A stretch of DNA of 64,000 nt, taken from NCBI RefSeq assembly GCF_002794255.1, contig NZ_PGGW01000039.1:186001-250000 (forward strand), in the 5' to 3' direction. The position numbers and the translations under genes were made by a program. The stretch is from Streptomyces carminius. GTDB lineage: Bacteria; Actinomycetota; Actinomycetes; Streptomycetales; Streptomycetaceae. Every line of letters begins with the position of its first letter. Position 1 is the stretch's first letter. Positions 61,166 through 64,000 of this stretch are shown piece by piece. Below the pieces are notes generated by a model. The model was not told where the DNA came from, did not search any database, and saw nothing but the letters and a program-made list of their open reading frames with translations.

Positions 61166-62902
61166 GTGAGCAGTGACACCGCGACTCAGACCCGGCACGG
61201 GGAACCCGCGCGGGAGCAGCCCCCCGCGTGGCGCGAACGGCTGCGGCGCTACGGGTACGCGCCGCCCGCGCGGGCCGGCGTCCGGGATCGCCTCGTGCCG
61301 CCGTACCCGGAGCCCGGCCGGAGCCCGGTGTGGGGCCTGTTCGGGCTGGACGGCCGGGACGCGCGGCGGCTGGGGCGCCTGGCGGGCTGGGGCGGGCCGC
61401 TGCTGGTCGCGCTGTTCGCCGGGCTGCTGAGGTTCTGGAACCTCGGCTCCCCGCACGAGGTGATGTTCGACGAGACCTACTACGCCAAGGACGCCTGGGC
61501 GCTGTACCGGCTCGGCTACGAGGGCACCTGGGCGGACAGCGCCAACGACACGATCCTGGACAACCCCGCCGCCGCCCCCCTCGGCGAGACCGCCTCGTAC
61601 GTGGTGCACCCCCCGGCGGGCAAGTGGGTCATCGCCCTGGGCGAGATGATGTTCGGCCTGAACCCGTTCGGCTGGCGGTTCATGGTCGCGGTGCTCGGCA
61701 CCCTGTCGGTGCTGATGGTCTGCCGCATCGGCCGCCGCCTCTTCCGCTCCACCGCCCTGGGCTGCCTGGCCGGCGTCCTGCTGGCGGTGGACGGGCTGCA
61801 CCTGGTGATGAGCCGTGCCGCGCTGCTCGACCTGGTGCTGATGTTCTTCGTGCTGGCGGCCTTCGGCTGTCTGCTGATCGACCGGGACGCCGCCCGCGCC
61901 CGGCTCGCCGCGGCCCTCCCGCCGGACGGGCGGCCCGACGCGGGGGTGGGCGGGCGGCTGAACCTGGGGTGGCGGCCCTGGCGGCTCGCGGCCGGGGTCT
62001 GCCTGGGGCTGGCCTGCGCCACCAAGTGGAGCGGCGCGTACGTGCTGGTCGCCTTCGGGCTCCTGGTCGTCCTGTGGGACGTCGGCTCCCGGCGCACCGC
62101 CGGGGCGCGCCGCCCGTACCGCTCGGTGCTGCGGCGGGACGCCGGGCCCGCCTTCCTCGCCCTGGTGCCGGTGGCCGTCGCCGTCTACGTCGCGTCCTGG
62201 GCCGGCTGGCTGGCCGGCCGGGACGGCTACTTCCGGACCTGGGCGGAGGGCCGCGAGGGGCTGTCGCCGGAGCTGGGGCCGCTGCCCCGGTTCGACATGA
62301 CCTGGGTGCCGGAGTGGCTGCGCAGCCTGTGGCACTACGAGGCCGAGGTCTACCGCTTCCACGTCAACCTGACCTCGGAGCACCCCTACCAGTCCCATCC
62401 CTGGAGCTGGCTGGTGAACGCGCGCCCGGTCTCGTACTTCTACGAGTCCGCCGAACGGGGGGAGAGCGGCTGCACGGCGGAGGGCGGCTGCGCCCGCGAA
62501 GTGCTCGCCCTGGGCACCCCGCTGCTGTGGTGGGCGGCCTGCTTCGCGCTGCTGTACTGCCTGTACCGCTGGGCGCTGCGCCGCGACTGGCGCGCGGGCG
62601 CGATCCTGTGCGGGGTGGCGGCCGGGTACCTGCCGTGGTTCCTGTACCAGGAGCGGACGATCTTCTACTTCTACGCGGTCGTCTTCGTGCCGTTCCTGTG
62701 CCTGGCGCTGACCATGATGATCGGCGCGATGCTGGGGCCGCCCGGCAGCACGGAACGGCGGCGGGCGGTCGGCGCGGCGGGCGCCGGGGTGCTGGTGCTG
62801 GCGATCGTGTGGAACTTCGTCTACTTCTATCCGGTCTACACCGGCCAGCAGCTCCCCAAGGACGCCTGGCAGGGCCGGATGTGGCTGGACACCTGGGTCT
62901 GA
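61166..62902 (+). CDS. pmt: dolichyl-phosphate-mannose-protein mannosyltransferase
   Basis: A 578-aa membrane glycosyltransferase (GT39) that mannosylates secreted proteins. The first extracytoplasmic loop carries the catalytic acidic pair in MFDETYYAKDAWALY, followed by VVHPPAGKWVIALGEMMFG; about ten to eleven membrane helices and the loop with YRFHVNLTSEHPYQSHPWSW. Leaderless start GTG 61166 (TACGAT seven nt upstream); ATG 61157 overlaps that box. In S. coelicolor Pmt modifies lipoproteins and the phiC31 receptor. Two hairpins follow. Confidence 0.93.
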   Translation: MSSDTATQTRHGEPAREQPPAWRERLRRYGYAPPARAGVRDRLVPPYPEPGRSPVWGLFGLDGRDARRLGRLAGWGGPLLVALFAGLLRFWNLGSPHEVMFDETYYAKDAWALYRLGYEGTWADSANDTILDNPAAAPLGETASYVVHPPAGKWVIALGEMMFGLNPFGWRFMVAVLGTLSVLMVCRIGRRLFRSTALGCLAGVLLAVDGLHLVMSRAALLDLVLMFFVLAAFGCLLIDRDAARARLAAALPPDGRPDAGVGGRLNLGWRPWRLAAGVCLGLACATKWSGAYVLVAFGLLVVLWDVGSRRTAGARRPYRSVLRRDAGPAFLALVPVAVAVYVASWAGWLAGRDGYFRTWAEGREGLSPELGPLPRFDMTWVPEWLRSLWHYEAEVYRFHVNLTSEHPYQSHPWSWLVNARPVSYFYESAERGESGCTAEGGCAREVLALGTPLLWWAACFALLYCLYRWALRRDWRAGAILCGVAAGYLPWFLYQERTIFYFYAVVFVPFLCLALTMMIGAMLGPPGSTERRRAVGAAGAGVLVLAIVWNFVYFYPVYTGQQLPKDAWQGRMWLDTWV

Positions 62903-62999
62903 CGGGCCTTCCGCGCTCCCCGTTTCCCCCTCCCCGGGGCTTCCCTCGGGCTCCCCGCGGGCTCCCTCGGACTTCCCCGGGCCCTTCCCCGGACGCGCC

Positions 63000-63026
63000 G
63001 TGTCCCGCGAGGGGCACGCGGGACAC
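63000..63026 (+). terminator. hairpin terminator after pmt
   Basis: GTGTCCCGCG (63000-63009) pairs with CGCGGGACAC (63017-63026) over a 7-nt loop, 98 bp past the pmt stop. A second hairpin follows 7 bp later. Confidence 0.75.
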
Positions 63027-63033
63027 ACACAGG

Positions 63034-63064
63034 CGCCGCCCGCCGGAAGAACCGGCGGGCGGCG
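63034..63064 (-). terminator. hairpin terminator of the first small secreted protein gene
   Basis: Perfect 13-bp arms (63034-63046 and 63052-63064) with an AAGAA loop, 36 bp past the minus-strand stop codon. Confidence 0.85.
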
Positions 63065-63100
63065 TCATGAGAGGGTCAGAACGGAAACCGACGTGAAGCG

Positions 63101-63460
63101 TCAGTCGACGTTCTTGTTCTTGTTCTCGGCCTCGGCCTCGGCACCCGCCGCGGCTCCGGTCTCCTGGCCCTGGCCCTGGCCCTGGGCCTGCTCCTGCTCG
63201 GGGGCGACGATGATCTTCGCCTCCTTCTCGACCTTGTGCACCTTCTTGATGTGCGTCTCCTCCTCGTAGTTCTCGGAGCAGTCGATGTTGTTGTTGGCGG
63301 CCGAGAGGATCGGGAGGTCGATGACCTCGATCACGTCGCAGCTCAGAACCTGGCTGTTGTTCTCGAACTTCGCGCCGTTCTGGGCCTGGGCAACGGCGGC
63401 TCCACCCGCGACGGCCATGGCGGCGGTGAGCGAAACGACGAGCGACTTCTGCAGCTTCAT
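63101..63460 (-). CDS. small secreted protein, rodlin-like pattern, paralogue 1
   Basis: A 119-aa secreted protein. Signal peptide about 1-26 (KLQKSLVVSLTAAMAVAGGA, AVAQA), then the core NNSQVLSCDVIEVIDLPILS, AANNNIDCSENYEEE with two cysteines 17 apart, and a Lys/Glu-rich then Gln/Gly/Ala-rich tail ending NKNKNVD. The V-LS...N..C.EN pattern recalls the rodlins of aerial hyphae, but lengths and tails differ, so this is only a resemblance. AAGGAG lies 10 nt before ATG 63460. A paralogue follows upstream on the same strand. Confidence 0.75.
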   Translation of the reverse strand: MKLQKSLVVSLTAAMAVAGGAAVAQAQNGAKFENNSQVLSCDVIEVIDLPILSAANNNIDCSENYEEETHIKKVHKVEKEAKIIVAPEQEQAQGQGQGQETGAAAGAEAEAENKNKNVD

Positions 63461-63767
63461 ACGGTCTTGTCTCCTTGACGAGAGAAGGAAGTTTCCGATG
63501 ATCCCCGGCCACCGCCGAGCGGCCGAGGAGTCGGTTTCCGGAGTACAGTCACCATGCGGCCGGTTCACCGGAAGGCGGGAGTGACCCCCACATCGGCGAC
63601 ATTAACCGACCGAATCCACAGAAGCGTGTTTTTCGCCGCTTGCGTGTCTTGCGGAAAGTTCGTCGCCGACTTCGCCAACCAGTGAACGAGCCGGGGGCCC
63701 GGGTTGTTACTACTCCAATTAGGTGGTGCTGTCGCTCCGGTATTCGGCGGCCGTGCGGGAAACGGCG
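63461..63767 (-). promoter_or_regulatory. 307-bp intergenic region before paralogue 1
   Basis: No gene seen. The stretch is less GC-rich (63600-63720, with TTTTTCGCC and TTACTACTCCAATTAGG), which fits a developmental promoter for the small secreted protein gene; no specific sigma consensus could be assigned. Confidence 0.45.
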
Positions 63768-63802
63768 GAAGGCCGCCTCCGGTGAACCTGGAGACGGCCT
63801 TC
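63768..63802 (-). terminator. hairpin terminator of paralogue 2
   Basis: GAAGGCCGCCTCC (63768-63780) pairs with GGAGACGGCCTTC (63790-63802) with one mismatch, 35 bp past the minus-strand stop at 63838. Confidence 0.8.
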
Positions 63803-63837
63803 GTGAAGCCGGGGGCCGACGTGTGCCGGCGGTGGCG

Positions 63838-64000
63838 TCAGTCCTGCTGCGACTCGACGCTCTCGACCCTGACCTCCTTCTCGTAGTTCCGCGAGCAGTC
63901 GATGTTGTTGTTGGCGCTGGACAGGATCGGAACGTCCAGGACCTCCAGGGTCAGGCAGGACAGGACCTGGGAGTTGTTCTGGAACTTGGGTCCGTCGGCG
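63838..64000 (-). CDS. small secreted protein, paralogue 2 (5' end outside window)
   Basis: Only the C-terminal 53 residues are in the window: ADGPKFQNNSQVLSCLTLEV, LDVPILSSANNNIDCSRNYE, KEVRVESVESQQD. The core is about 75% identical to paralogue 1, keeping both cysteines and NNSQVLSC and SANNNIDCS, but the long Gln/Gly tail is missing. The start codon and signal peptide lie beyond position 64000. Confidence 0.75.
   Translation of the reverse strand, partial: ADGPKFQNNSQVLSCLTLEVLDVPILSSANNNIDCSRNYEKEVRVESVESQQD

Overview
The window is a very GC-rich actinobacterial chromosome segment, almost certainly from Streptomyces or a close relative. The evidence is near-universal GC at third codon positions, a group 2 sigma factor that reads as HrdD, an SsgA-like sporulation protein, the Streptomyces divisome protein SepX/GlpR, two rare TTA (bldA-type) codons, and many start codons sitting 6-7 nt behind a TANNNT -10 box (leaderless genes). 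I recall the order around hrdD, mscL, galU, glp, moaC, sepX and the rsmI/tatD/rpfB/ksgA/ispE group as matching the S. coelicolor core; that is memory, not a search.

Layout. 1-13 kb: tRNA-Arg, a secreted GH3 hexosaminidase, a TetR regulator, a GNAT acetyltransferase, hrdD behind a SigR-type promoter, then a minus-strand run (P1 peptidase, MscL, SAF-domain protein, MTA phosphorylase, FmdB-like zinc ribbon, MFS exporter, cation/H+ antiporter). 13-22.3 kb: penicillin acylase family hydrolase, 5-FTHF cyclo-ligase, then galU-glp(moeA-like)-moaC-mog-rimJ-like-glpR/sepX, which joins molybdopterin chemistry to a cell-division receptor and ends at tRNA-Ala. 22.3-27.1 kb: an accessory-looking patch with an orphan Phd-like antitoxin, a Nudix hydrolase, a minimal GntR repressor divergent from three overlapping genes of unknown function, a GNAT and a YxiG-like protein. 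27.2-34 kb: a MerR regulator with a B12-binding domain (LitR/CarH type) divergent from an ECF sigma factor, followed by a DUF4397 surface protein, a class F sortase, a small zinc-finger anti-sigma-like protein, a methyltransferase and an LAxTG wall-anchored protein. 34-42.4 kb: arylamine N-acetyltransferase under a MerR/SoxR-type promoter, a GNAT and exonuclease III back to back on overlapping promoters, an FUSC-type membrane protein, a MerR regulator, and a Baeyer-Villiger-type monooxygenase/hydrolase/SDR operon. 42.2-53.7 kb: two small proteins, tricorn protease, an SsgA-like protein, a nickel/cobalt ECF transporter (CbiM-Q-O) with a Nur-type box, a serine hydrolase, and a CebR-box-controlled lytic polysaccharide monooxygenase with a TTA codon. 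53.8-64 kb: acyltransferase 3, the overlapping rpfB-ksgA-ispE operon, tatD, a small zinc ribbon, rsmI, protein O-mannosyltransferase, and two tandem small secreted paralogues (the second cut by the window end).

Most genes are ordinary core genes. The more unusual material is regulatory DNA and small genes: helically phased direct repeats at two autoregulators, a roughly 7-bp-periodic repeat block before moaC, mirrored overlapping leaderless promoters, a 19-bp-spacer MerR promoter, the GntR/three-gene unit, and the paired secreted proteins. No integrase, insertion sequence, CRISPR array or rRNA was seen.
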